From the NCBI GenBank assembly GCA_024811115.1, contig JAKOGH010000790.1:248001-312000 (forward strand): DNA of 64,000 bases, written 5' to 3'. The stretch comes from Terana coerulea. Taxonomy: Eukaryota > Basidiomycota > Agaricomycetes > Polyporales > Phanerochaetaceae. The notes under the pieces are model-generated. The model did not search any database, had not been told where the DNA came from, and worked only from the letters and a program-made list of their open reading frames with translations. The position numbers and the translations under genes are program-made. Numbering within the stretch: the first letter of the stretch is position 1; every line of letters begins with the position of its first letter. This document shows positions 1 through 11,900 of this stretch, piece by piece.

Positions 1-229
1 GATATCGTTCAACGTGCCCTGCCTTATGCCAGTCACAACCGTGCGTTACAACACACAAATCACCCGAAAGTGCGTGGATGCAGCTTTCCGCGGCTTCTTC
101 ACCTTGATGTATACTCGTGCGAAGGGCATGTCGTGCGCACCGCGCCTAACCCTGGCCCCTGTATAAGGGCACCCGATGCAACATGTCGCCCACCACCCCT
201 TGTCGCTACCTGTGACATTGTACGCCGCT

Positions 230-1783
230 ATGCTGTCGTCGCTTGGCTTCGACTCGAAGACCTCCCCCGCAATAATCGTAATAATTCCAAGGTGAGTCGC
301 TTGTGTGTTCTCGTTATGTCATGCATCGTCGCTGACTGCGATTCAGTATGTATTGGAGGTACCTCGGGGATTCTCTGTGCACGTCTTCAAGACCCCGTCG
401 CCCCCCGCAGGAGCACAGGCTGGCACTGTAAAGCCAGAATACCCCCAAAGTCGCTCACCTCCGGGTCTGGGACGGAAGCAGCCCTCTTATCAGTCGCGGC
501 CAGACCCCAGTCGAAAACCGTCTTTCGGTCGGCAGACAGATTACTTCGGTGATGCTGTCCAGGACTACGCCCCTCCTCTTGACTTGACTCGGTCGAAGTC
601 GCAGAAGCCGTACGGAATCTTCCCTGGGACGATCCCCGATACGTACATCTACGAACGCTCGATATCCTCCGCCTCCGACCTCCCAGGAAGTCCTTCTTCC
701 TCGTCGAGTTCGGACACCGACTCGACTATCGATACCCCCATCGGCGGTGAAGTCTCTTCCATTCGTGCAAGTAGCAGCGTCGAGACTCTTGAGGCGACAT
801 TATACGCTTCACAGAACCTACAACAAGCCTCCATCAGTCCAGGCCCTTACGGTCCATACGGACCCGTCGTCGTCCCCGCACGCCCACCTGCGCTGTCCCC
901 TCCTTCCAACTCTCCCGTGCGATACGTTCCCATTGCAGAGGACGATGAGAGCACCGTGGTCTCGGAAGAGCCAGACATGTCGAGAGTCTCAAGACCGACA
1001 CCCGTCTATCCACCTGTGACCGCGCCGCCGGTCGTTCCTATACGACGAAACTCGGACGAGCGCACCACGTCCCCGAGAACACAAGTTCCGCCATCGCTGG
1101 CTAGGAGAGACTCTTCTCAGCCGGCATCGCGCACGACATCTCCATCCGCATATGTGGTCGAGAGTGACCCTAACGTCCGCCTCCCTCCGGGCCTTCAGTA
1201 TGTGTCTTCGCTCCCGGGAGGTGGCCCTGTCCGTCGGTCGTCTGGATCCCCGCCAGTCGTTCTGCAAAACCCAGGGCAACGTTCGCCAAAGGGTAGTCCC
1301 GACATCACGCCGCGAACACCGGGCGGTTCAGACCTGGCCTCCCCTACGTCTCAAAAGCGGTGCGTGCGGTGGACTGAGGATCTCATTTGCCCCTCTCTGC
1401 CGCCGGGCCAACGAAGGAGGGGCTGGTACAACCGTCGCGGGTAAGTGTCTCGATATATCGTCGTCGATACGGCGCAAATCTCAATGGGTTTTCATCTCCG
1501 ACAGGGACCAGCTGTGGACTAACGACGGCAGGTATAAATCGCCTGACACAGGACAGGAATACCCTCCCGACCTCGCTGTAAGTGCCAAGCCTCCGTTTTC
1601 TATCGGAACGTGCTGACCATGCGAAAACAGCACTACCCAGAGCCAGACATGGGGTGGATGAACGAGGAAGGCGTTCGCATCGACGTCAAGCACAGGCTCG
1701 TTCCCAAACCGCCACTTCGCTCTGCGCTCAAGCGCTCCCCCGGTTCATCTGGCTCAATCCCTGAGCAAATCCGCTTAACTTAA
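230..1783 (+). CDS. conserved basidiomycete Ser/Pro-rich protein (hypothetical)
   Basis: Function unknown. The main exon (347-1440) encodes a long disordered Ser/Pro/Arg-rich stretch with Gly-Pro-Tyr repeats. Exons 1505-1577 and 1631-1783 encode a denser, folded-looking C-terminus containing the segments DQLWTNDGRYK, EYPPDL, GWMNEEGVRID and KPPLRSALKR. I believe this C-terminus is conserved among Agaricomycetes, but that is from memory. Introns 1441-1504 and 1578-1630 have standard GT-AG ends and phases that fit. The first exon is uncertain: the ATG at 230 gives a sensible start, but its frame meets the 347 exon only if one G is missing at the donor (290-292). The only frame that joins directly has no ATG. 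The next gene starts 346 bp downstream on the same strand. Confidence 0.6.
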
Positions 1784-2129
1784 GTGTAACGTTTTATGAG
1801 CTTTCTTCGCTATTATGGCCCGTCCATGGCCAGGGACTGTAAAAGATTAACTCTCGATACCCTTGTAGCATTAATGCCTAACATATCCGTAAAAGTATCT
1901 CATGCGCAGGATCCCGCTGTATTTACATATTTAATGTAGCATAGCAATACCATTTACTGTTTCCTCCTTTCTATCACACTGTTAGTCAGCCTAAGCAGTT
2001 GAGATGATTGTTTCCTGGGCTGTCTTACGGGCCTTGAATTCCCCTTGACTTGCTACGGATTTGTTCCGGCGGCTTTGTGGCGCTCGCCTGGTAAACGCTC
2101 TCCATAATCCCTGTCTTTTAACCACCACC
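1784..2129. other. intergenic, promoter side of GPN2
   Basis: AT-richer spacer between two genes on the same strand. It must hold the 3' end of the Ser/Pro-rich gene and the GPN2 promoter. No clear TATA box, repeat or small gene was seen. Confidence 0.5.
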
Positions 2130-3438
2130 ATGCCCTTCGGTGAAGTCGTCTGCGGCGCGCCCGGGAGCGGGAAGTCCACGTATTGCTACGGCAAGCACCA
2201 ACTTTTCACCGCTCTCAACAGGCCCATCGCCGTCGTGAACCTCGACCCCGCGAACGACAACATCCCATACCCATGCGCCATCGACATCGCCTCGCTCATC
2301 ACGCTTGAGGATGTCATGAACGAACACGGCCTGGGGCCAAATGGCGGGATGCTGTACTGCATGGAGTACCTGGAGGCGAACCATGACTGGCTGGAGGACC
2401 GGCTGAGGGAGCTGGGCGAGGACGTGTATATTCTATTTGACCTTCCGGGACAGGTCGAGCTCAGCACGAACCACGAGAGCGTGAAAAGGATCGTGAAGAA
2501 GCTGGAAAAGACAGGATTTAGGGTGCGTGCTGCAATACAGACTCAGCAGATGGGCCGCACTGACCGGGATACATCCTAGCTAGCTGCCGTGCATTTGTGC
2601 GACGCACACTACGTGACGGATGCCGCGAAGTTTATTTCAGTCCTCATGCTCTCGCTGCGAGCCATGTTGCATCTTGAACTGCCCCACGTGAACGTGCTCT
2701 CGAAGATTGACTTGATAGCACAGTATGGCGATCTAGGTACGCCCCCTCGGTCAAGCGGAACGTAGCCATATTAACCTTGCTGTGCACCCAGACTTCAACC
2801 TCGACTTCTACACGGAGGTTCAGGACCTGTCGTACCTCGAGAACGCCTTGTCGTCTGCTTCACCAAGATATGCTGAGTTGAATATAGCCATATGTCAGCT
2901 CATTGAAGACTTCGGTCTGGTCGGCTTCGAGACTCTTGCGATCGAGGTGCGTATCCTTCGCTCGTTATGAGGGAGTCGTCAAAATTTATCACATGTGTAG
3001 GACAAAGAATCTATGCTTCACCTAACTCGCGCCATAGACAAAGCGACCGGTTGCGTCTTCGTCCCACCCGCAGACTCAAAAGTCCCCGACGGCGCGCTAG
3101 ACAACAGTGGTGCACCCCCGACCGAACGTCCCAACGCATATTCACTCATGTCGAGTGCGATGGGCACTATGCGTGGTCCGAGAAGCGACGTGCGCGACGT
3201 GCAGGAGCGGTGGATTGACGCAAGAGAAGAGTACGATGCGTTCGAGAAGGTGCAATGGAGGAAAGAGGGGCAAATCGTGCAGGATGAGGTAAAGAAGAGG
3301 AACCAAATCCGACAAAGGGGTGGCGTTGCGCAAGCGAAAGGATGCGGAGGGGAACAGTCAGATGCGCACGGGATAGGTGCGAGTAATATTTTACACAGAA
3401 ACATATGTATATTACAGCAACCAGTGCTACAATTTTGA
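2130..3438 (+). CDS. GPN2: GPN-loop GTPase 2
   Basis: GPN-family GTPase, known to work with GPN1/GPN3 in cytoplasmic assembly and nuclear import of RNA polymerases. Four exons: 2130-2522, 2580-2736, 2792-2946, 3001-3438, with introns of 57, 55 and 54 bp, giving about 380 aa. The P-loop GAPGSGKST is at residues 8-16, the family-defining GPN tripeptide follows around residue 71 in GLGPNGGM, the G3 motif is FDLPGQVEL, and the G4-like motif is LSKIDL. The fold continues through [13 protein letters not shown] and ends in a charged coiled-coil-like tail ([20 protein letters not shown]). The last 40 residues look non-conserved, and a further small intron near 3378 cannot be excluded. The gene is convergent with HAP3. 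No frame break was seen. Confidence 0.9.
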
Positions 3439-3600
3439 GCGGTGGATTTCACAGCGAGTAAGGTGGGAAAATCAGAGTCTTGCTTTCAACGAGTTTGTGA
3501 TCTATAGGCGGGTCTATGCAGCATGTTACACAGTCAGTGCACATGGAAGGCTTTCATGGCGGCGTGTATAATATATTTCCTTCTGTCTTCGGATAGAATG

Positions 3601-4244
3601 CTATTCGTCCCTCTCACTCGTATTGTCTGTTCGTGCAGCATTCCCAGCGCCGCTATTGCTCGCCTGAAACTGCGGCTTCAGAGGGTGCGCACTCCAAAAT
3701 GAGTTTAAAGGAAAGCTGGGCACGCTGCACGCACCTGTCTCAGCTTCGCCAAGTGTATCTTCAACGTCTCCGCGTAGTTCTCGAAGCCAAGGGTCGCCAT
3801 GGCGTACAGGATGTCCTCGCCGCCGATGGTCTTGCGCTTCTCCATCTGGCACTTCTCAGCGGCCTCCGAGGTGATGAAGCTGATGAACTCGGAGACGCAT
3901 TCCTGCACGCACTCCTTCGCCTCCTTCGAGATCTTGGCTGTGCCCGGGACGGCGCCCTTCATGATGCGCGAGACGTTTGCTATCTGCAGGGATGAAAGGG
4001 ACGGGGAGAGAGGAGAGCATATCAACGGTCAGCTCAGGTGTGAAGGAGGTCAGTGTAGGTACCTCACTGGCAAGAAGCGGTCTTGCTCTCTGTACTCTCC
4101 GACCTCCTGCTCCGTGATTGGTGCGGGCTCGACCTCCGGAGTATGCTCACCAGGCCCGTTGTTTGAGCCGTCGTCCTGCGGTAGTGGTGCAATGTTCGGA
4201 GCAATGTTCGGAGCAATATGCTGTGGTTGTGGATATTCCGACAT
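3601..4244 (-). CDS. HAP3: CCAAT-binding factor subunit HAP3 / NF-YB
   Basis: Histone-fold subunit of the HAP2/3/5 (NF-Y) complex that binds CCAAT boxes in promoters. Three exons (4068-4244, 3735-3983, 3601-3663) give 162 aa. The junction [15 protein letters not shown] restores the exact NF-YB core, followed by [33 protein letters not shown] and [13 protein letters not shown]. All are typical HAP3 helices. The N-terminus (about 55 aa) carries a short tandem NIAP repeat encoded near 4187-4215 and an acidic Pro-rich stretch; the last 20 residues are Ser/Asn-rich. The gene lies directly 3' of BRR2 on the same strand and is convergent with GPN2. No frame problems. Confidence 0.93.
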
Positions 4245-4518
4245 TGCGCTCTACGACGTTTGCAGGTCTGGACACCCACAGCAAAACAGAAGGGATGAAG
4301 AGGGGCGACCGTCCGAGGTCAAGGTGCAGATGCCAAGCGCCGAGCAACTCTAAATCAACCTTGTCTTTGGGAAGTCGGCCAATGGTCAAGTCATGCGATG
4401 TTCGGAAAGTAGAAAGGGATATGATACATTTTGCCTCGCTAAATATTACAACAATGATGTCGACAGCCATACGTAGGGTAGCAGCAAGATAACAGGTTAG
4501 CACAACACAAACAGCTCT

Positions 4519-7500
4519 CTACTCCTCCATCTCACTTCCGCTCTCCATTTCCTCGTCGCTGTCACTGTCCTCGCCTTCCGCGACCTGAATGGGCTCGAGG
4601 TCGATGTCGTGGTCCGCGCCAACGTACGAGTCGCAGATGACGTAGAGCTTGAGCTTGTGCTCGCCTTGCGGGAGGGTGAACTCGAGCTTCATCGCCAGGT
4701 TCTTCGTGACCGTGACCCTCTTGATCGAGTGCAACGTCCGCGTGCTCGGCTCGCCGACCACCAGCCACCAGTTCGCCATCTTCTTGACCGGGAAGTATGG
4801 GGCGATGACGGTCTGGTCGTCCTCGCCGCTGTCCTCGTCGTCGGCGTCCTTCGAGAGCTGGACGGTGAGGTGGATGGGCGCGCCCGCGGTGAACTCGCCC
4901 TTCTCCAACTGGTGCGTCACGTCGAGCGTCGGGTACGAGTTGACGAACGCCGCGACATCGCGCATCTGCCGTGTGTCCATGCGCAGGAGGTCGTTACGCT
5001 GGTCGTCCTCCATCTCCATGATGTCGTACACCGACTCGATACCGGCCTCCTTGCATCGCTTGATGACGTCGGGCTCGAAGTGCGGGATCTGCTTGAGCGG
5101 CGAGTCGCTGTCCCAGCACGCCTGAACACACATTTGCGACAAGTCCATAGCGCCGGTGGCGTTCAGCCATGCGTTCGATGACATGACATCGACGCACGCC
5201 GACAGCAGGTTGAGGACCTTCTCGAGGACGAGCTGTTGATCGGCGGCAAGGTCTGGAGGCAACTGAATGCGAGTGAAGTGCGCTTGCAAGAGCAAGAAGG
5301 TCTTGAAGTGTGGGGCCTCGAAGTCTGCGCGGTCGAGCTTAACAGGCACACGGTCGTAGATTCTGCGCAAAAGCACATCCTCGTGGCGACGGATAGGGAT
5401 CGACTCAAACTCTGCGGATGAAGAAACAACCTCCAATAGACCCTTGAGCTTCGTACGCTCCTTGAGGGACAGCGTGTACACCTCCACTGTGACGTATGAA
5501 ATGTTGTAGTACGCGGCGATCATACCCAAGTTGAGGGGCGAAATGTCCATCTCGTCCTCTGTAAAATCCACTCAGTATTATGTCTATCTCATCAGAACCA
5601 GGAGACTTACCGATGGAGATGCACTTGGAGTTGACCAAGTCATTCAAGGTGTTCTCGACCAATTCGGAGAGATGGTCTGAGAGATGTTGGTGGCTGACGT
5701 TGTGCAGGTTATAGTAGTTGGGGTTCTGGGTCATGCGACGGTAGAAGTACGTCCACGTCAAGATGTCCTGCACTAGACGTTAGTGAATGTCCTTGTGCAA
5801 AGACGAAAACACTTACCATAGCGTCCTGCTTGTTCTCGATGGTCTTCACCGCAATCTCGGCCAAGAAATAGTCATGCAACATGTGCGTCGGCAAGTGGGA
5901 CTCGATGGGTAGGCCCTCAGCGAGAACTTCTTGTAAAAGTCCTTGCGCGTCTGCTGGCACATGAGCACGCACCGGCTCCTCTCGTCCTCCGTTGGTCGGC
6001 ATGCGCGACCCATCATCTGTAGGACGTCCATAACTGGGTAGTCGATGTATCGATGCTCCTTGCCCTCATACGACTGGACGCCCATGATAATGACCATATA
6101 GCTTGCGACAGGGAGACTCCATGCCGTGTCCTTCGACGCGATGAGAACCTGGATGGCGCCAGACTGGAACAGCCTCTCGACAATGCGCTTGTCTTGTCTA
6201 TCGAGCGCCTCGTGGTAGTAACCGATGCCATGCTTGAGGGTCTCGGCGAGGCCTTTATCATTGATGTGGTCAAGATGCGGCTGGAGGTCTGCCTCCTCGA
6301 TGTTCAGGAACCGCTTGCTGTCGTCGTCAGCACCACAATGTGTAATGAGGTCGTCCGCGGTCAGTCGGCATTGGCGGCGGGAAGAGACGAAAAGAATGAC
6401 GGGCTGGGTTGGCGCATGCTCGACAACGGCCAGGTATGCCGGCTTGGACATGGCGATCATGAGGGACGGGAAGTGCGGGATGTTGAAGCTCTGGAGATGA
6501 ATGTCCATGTCCAGCGGTCGAGCGCTGGGTGGGAAGTTGAAGATGGCATGTGACGGCGCACCGATCCACTCGCCAAGGTCTCGGGCGTTCGCGAGGGACA
6601 CGCCGCACGCGACAATGCGGGTCTTGATCTCGGTCTGGGCGGACACATACCGCGTCCGGGAGAGGATGACTTCATACGTGGGCCCGACTTCACCGCCAAC
6701 CTGCTGAACCTCGTCGGCGATGAGCAGCCCAATCGTTTGGACATTCTTGCGTTGACGCCATCTCCTTGACAGCATGTCCCATTGCGACGGCGTGCAGACG
6801 ATAAGATCGCCCTTCTCGAGCAAGCGAAGGTCAGCGCTGCTCTCTCCAGTCAGGCTCACGATCTCCTTGCCGCCCTGCAGGTTGCCGAACTTCGCCCGCC
6901 ACTCGGCGACCCTAAGGTCAACCATGTCCTGATATGGCTCGATGCAGACCGCCCGAGGTTGCTCACGCTTGCTCCAGAGACGAAGGAGCGCGAACTCAGC
7001 ACATACAGTTTTTCCACTGCCAGTAGGTGCGCCGACGAAAACATTGTCATCCGTCGTGTACAGGGCTTGGAAGACTTGAGTCTGAATCTTGTTGAAGGTC
7101 TTGAGACTCGACGAATAGATGCTCTCGAACTCCTTGTTGTGCAAGGCAGACAGAGGCAACGACTGAAGGTCGAGTAGAGGAGTAGGGGCGGGGAACTTCT
7201 CGGGAAGGATGAGATGCTTGAACGAGATGGGCAGTCGGGTTTCGGCATGCAGCCAGCGATCAGACACGACCGAAATGTAGTAGTTCGGGGGCACTGGCTC
7301 GAACATCGGGACAGTGAGGGTGACGTTGTGTTCATCCTCGGCGTAACGCTGACGAAGGACGAAGGTGTCATGGAAGAGAATAATTTCGCCGTCGACGTCT
7401 TCAACGAGAATCCAGAAGGACTCGGCGCCTCCATGTACCTTCTCGTCCCAACGGAAGTCAGGGGTGATCGTTAGGTCGATGCGGAGCAGGGATCGTGTGA

Positions 7501-10500
7501 TCGGCTGGACTTGTGCTTGCAGCTGTAGCTTCGGGAAGTTGTGCACGAGACGATGTACAAGCTTGCCAGCGTTCTGGATACCGATCAATTCTCCAATCTC
7601 CGGGGGGTTCTATACCAACAATTAGAGTCTGCGTCGCGAAGTCCAGAAGAGACCGGCCTACCAAGTCGAAGTAGCGATACCACGGCTAAACGCGTGAGGT
7701 TATGAGTATGTTGCTCTGACACAACAAGAAGACGACTCACGAATTGCTTGGCCTCAGCTTTCCGGACAATATCTCTTGGGATACCCTTAAACTGGCGCAA
7801 AGGAGTCATAGACCCCCACATCCGTCGCTCAATCATCTTCGATAGGTCCAAAGCAGCTTTGGCGGGAACGGCCCAGCCACGCTTCAAGCAGATTTCGAAC
7901 ATAGCGCGAATGATACTACAGGGATCACATCAGTATGGCTGTGCATGCTACCCCATAGGAAGACATACCGTCCAGCAGACTGCTGAACATAAACCATGTC
8001 CGCCACCAGCGCGAATCCCTCGAGTTTGAGCTGCGAGACAAAAGCTTGCAGAAGAACGTTGATCTTGGCCGCGGGTTCTTCGACGCTCTCCTTGACTGGG
8101 ATAGGCACACGCTCAAGAAGCTTACTCAATTCCAGTTTTTCCTGAGAACGAAAGTTAGTCGAGGCTTGACAACAATACATTCGAGAACTTACGTCTTGCC
8201 GCACGGGAATCAGCTTGAACTCATTCGACAGAGCGAAGACGCGGAAGAGTTCTATCATCGACATGGTCGGCCGCAGATGCTGGTTATACACTGCCATTGA
8301 GTTGTACGTGACGTAGTAGTACGACGCGATACGACCGAGCTCGGTGCTTTGGAAGCGACCAGACGCTCGCTCGTACTTGATGAGATGGCACTTCTCCAAC
8401 ATTGCGGCGGCGGTGTGGACGATATCGGCGCGCTTCTGTACTAGGGAGGCGTCGTCCTCCTGGTAATCAGCCCCGACACTGTACAGAACTGGATCCTTGA
8501 GCATACGGACATACCTGCATGGGAAAGTCAGCATTGAGCACCGGAGCCACAGATATGCGAAGCACGTACAAGTATGTGTACCCAAGCCACTGCACGGCTT
8601 CGTCCCGATTCCGGATTGTACCGAGCACGATCTCGGCATTGAGGTTGTCCGCAAGCTTCGAGACGAACTGAGACTCGATAGGGAGCTGCTGATTCAACAA
8701 GCTCAGGTAGTACTGGAGCTCGGGTGATTGGTGATGATTATACCCTCGCCGAACGTGTCGTACTGGGGACGACCAGCACGACCGAGCATCTGGAGAACAT
8801 CTTGAGACGACAGTTCGACCCAGCGGCCCTTCTCGGGGTTGTAGATTTGCGTTCCCTTGATAATGACTGTGTGCGCCGGCAAGTTGACACCCCAAGCAAG
8901 GGTCGCGGTACAGACTAGGACTTGCAGATGACCGTCGGCGAAGAGCTCCTCGACCAACCCACGGTCCTCCCGAGACATACCGGCATGATGGATGCCGAAA
9001 CCAAACTGCAGGAGGTCCTTCAGGTTTGGATCCTTGACATTGTTCACCTCCTCGAGAAGGATCTCGCGAGTAGCGCCTTCGGGCTTGACGAACTGTGTAA
9101 TCGTCTCCTTGTCGATGGCCATATCCCGGATGAACTTGGCTGTCTTCGCTGTCTCCTTCCGCGAGTGAACGAAGACGAGAGTTTGGTTCTTGCCGGCCTG
9201 GTCGAGAACCTTCTCGTAGCACACTTCGTTCATGACCTGGAACCTCTTGATGGCCTTCTTCTCGGTGACACCGATGAACTGCTGCTGTAGAGGACAAGGA
9301 CGAACAGACGCGTCGAAGTAGAAGAGACCCTTGTCGGGGTCCACGCGAAGGAACGTCGCCACGTCTTGGTAGTTCGGCAGAGTCGCCGACAGACCAACCA
9401 GACGAACATACTCGCCGGTTTGCTCCATGCGGCGGACTGTTCTCGCCACAATGCTCTCGAGCACTGGTCCACGCTCGTCGTGCAGCAAGTGAATCTCGTC
9501 GATGATGATGAGCCGAACGAGGTTGGTGTAGCTCGTGTCCGTGCTCTTGCGAGTAATGACGTCCCATTTCTCCGGAGTTGTAACGATGATCTGTGTTTCA
9601 GCGATCTGCTGTTTCGTCATTTGCGAGTCTCCAGTTAATTCACCGACTTTGATGCCAAATACGCCAAGGCGAGTGCTGAAGTTGCCAACCATTTCTTGCA
9701 CGAGAGCCTTCATCGGCGCGACGTAGATGATCTTGAACGCGTCGAGGTCGAAGGTGCCAGTCTCCTCATCGCGATGCTTCCCCAGCTCGTTCAAGACAGT
9801 AAGCATGGCGACGTTGGTCTAGCGTAAATAGTCAGTGATTTGTGACTGTAATTTATTACGATTGTTGCGTACCTTACCAGCACCCGTCGGTGCACAAAGC
9901 AGCAGGGGTTCGTCGGTGCCGAAGGCGGTCGGGTAAAGCTTGCTCTGGATTCGGTTCAAGGTTTTCATACCCTTGAAGCCATCCTGAGCCCATGCGGGCA
10001 GGTCAGTGATTGGGACCAGGTCCGAGGCAGCGAGGTCAGGCTTCTTGGGCGCAGGGACGTGAATCTCCTCGTAGCCCTTCTTCGCACGCTTGAATGAGCC
10101 TTCGGGGAGCTTACACTTCTTGTTCGACATGAGATGCCCGCCCTGGCTGAAGGCCATGCCCTCGAGGTCGACTGTCCGCTTGGGCTGCACGGTCGACCCT
10201 GGTGCAAGCGTAGCGGTTTTCGGCACTTCCTGAACCTTCGCCCTCTCGTCCACGTCCATGGCATCGTCCGCCTTCGCGCGTGCTTTCCGGTCGCCAGCGA
10301 GGTCGCGTAGAATCCAGCCGAGGCCCTTCTCCCGCATCGCGACCTCGACGTCGACACGTTCTTCGGCGTCACTGCGCATGAGCTTCGTACACCAGACGAC
10401 GACGTCCCGGTTCTTGAGGAACTTGGTGATGATGTGGAAGCTTTGGTACTCAAAGAGTTCCATAAGCTGGTTTTCGCAGTCGCGCAGGTTCGACTCGGAA

Positions 10501-11432
10501 CCAAGGACGGACAGTACGGCTGCTGCTTTGTCGGCAGCGGTGACAGGATCGGGATAGACTTCTGATATTTGTCTTTGCACCCAGAAAGCGTCGATGGCGT
10601 GCGGCGAAACGATGTCTTCGTCGGCCTTCGCTCGTCCCTGTTGCGCCGCGGAGGTGCCACCAACCACGAGCTCCTCGTCATTGTCCAAGCTCTCTGGTGC
10701 CTCTGCTCCCTCTTGTGCCTCCTCTTCCTCGTCAGACTCTTCCCGAATCTCATACCCCTCCTCCTCATCCTCGTCCTGCTCTTCCTCATCGAACACCACA
10801 GCAACACCCATCTCGTCATCAATCTCTGCATCCTTTCGCTCCATGTCCGGGTCCACCATGGCCTCATCCTCGGCGCCGTAGTCGGTTATCTTCTTCGACA
10901 AGTTAAGCAGCTGAGCGAACTCGTCGTTAGATATTGAGCCGAGAACTTCCTCCACCTCCTTCTTCTTGTCGAAGTCCTTCAGGTTCTCGTTTTTCAAGCC
11001 CTCGAGGACCGCGTCCGCCGCGCTGCGAACTACGTCCTGGGCTTGGTCACCGAGTGCCTGGTGGACGGAGGAGAGAACAAGCTCGTACACTTCTCTTGTT
11101 TCGGCGGTCCGTGGCCGGTACGTCAGTCCTTCGACGTCTGCCGTCGCCTCGATAATGTCGGTGTAGCCGAAGCCTGTCGCCTCAGCTGCTCGTCGCTTCG
11201 GGACGCGCTCCTCCTGCGCGTCGGCAGCCTTTTTCTTCTTCTTCTGAAGGTCCTTGGGTACCTCCCGCTGCACGCGAGAGCCCATCTCCTTCACGTCGAT
11301 GCGTCCTGCAAGTGAGGTGGGGGCACCATCGGGTTCCTTGTCGCGACGTGGAAGTGCAGAACGGTCGGCCGTCAAGACGAGAGAAGAGATGGCGGCATAG
11401 TTGTAGCCCGACAAATCCCGCTTAGCGGCCAT
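4519..11432 (-). CDS. BRR2: U5 snRNP helicase Brr2 (two apparent 1-bp frame breaks)
   Basis: Ski2-like RNA helicase that unwinds U4/U6 during spliceosome activation. Nine exons: 9873-11432, 8570-9818, 8193-8514, 7969-8141, 7741-7915, 7662-7685 (a 24-nt microexon), 5817-7609, 5611-5767, 4519-5558. The N-terminal region is followed by cassette 1 with CAPTGAGK (split by intron 1), [19 protein letters not shown] and [10 protein letters not shown], then a winged-helix/Sec63 unit. Cassette 2 has [10 protein letters not shown] and ADEVQQVGG, and the C-terminal Sec63 unit ends in an acidic tail. The length (about 2,164 aa) matches yeast and human Brr2. The frame breaks at 8722-8724 (TNHP/ELQYY) and at 5924/5925 (YKKF/LAEG). 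Each needs one extra base, and with both the exon sum becomes a multiple of three. The gene is essential in known fungi, so I read these as sequence errors. Confidence 0.93.
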
Positions 11433-11900
11433 GACGGGGGATGGGAGTGAGGGTGAGCCTGAACGTCGACAGCAGTCGACGAAGGTGAAGGTGAAGGTTG
11501 AATAAACGTTGAATAATGAGAATCAATACCAATCAGTATCTCATCCCTAATGTTGAATCGGAGCTGGTATAATTTGTGAGTCTTATCAAACCCTTGGTAA
11601 CACTGATGTTATCGGAGATTGAAGTCCTCGGTCCCGCTACGCCACCTTGACTTCGACCTGGCGCCGATATGCCTTGCTCCGTATAAGTGGCGTATTTGCT
11701 ATAGCTAAGTGCATTCGCTTTGTGGTATGCAGATTCTAGTTCTTCGCGAATGGCTGTGGGGTTTTCTCTTCTTCAAGAAGCGTCAACTCGGAGAAGAATT
11801 CCTATGTAATCCAATGCGCATGCAGTCCACATCTGCACGAGCATACAGTCCACAAATGAGGATTCCAAAGAGAACGGGTATATACATGAAGCACTAGCCA
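11433..11900. promoter_or_regulatory. BRR2 upstream region
   Basis: Spacer between the BRR2 start (11432) and the stop of the next minus-strand gene (11901). It is AT-richer than the flanking genes and must contain the BRR2 promoter. No TATA box or other named element was clear. Confidence 0.4.

Noticed and set aside
1..229. Open frame from about 70 as the start of the first gene
   Set aside because: It joins the main exon in phase but contains no ATG, so the ATG at 230 with one missing base at the donor was preferred, with low confidence.
10569..11315. Several plus-strand open frames opposite BRR2 exon 1
   Set aside because: Antisense shadows of the acidic, low-complexity Brr2 N-terminus; rich in Leu/Ser/Arg as expected from reversed Glu/Asp codons.
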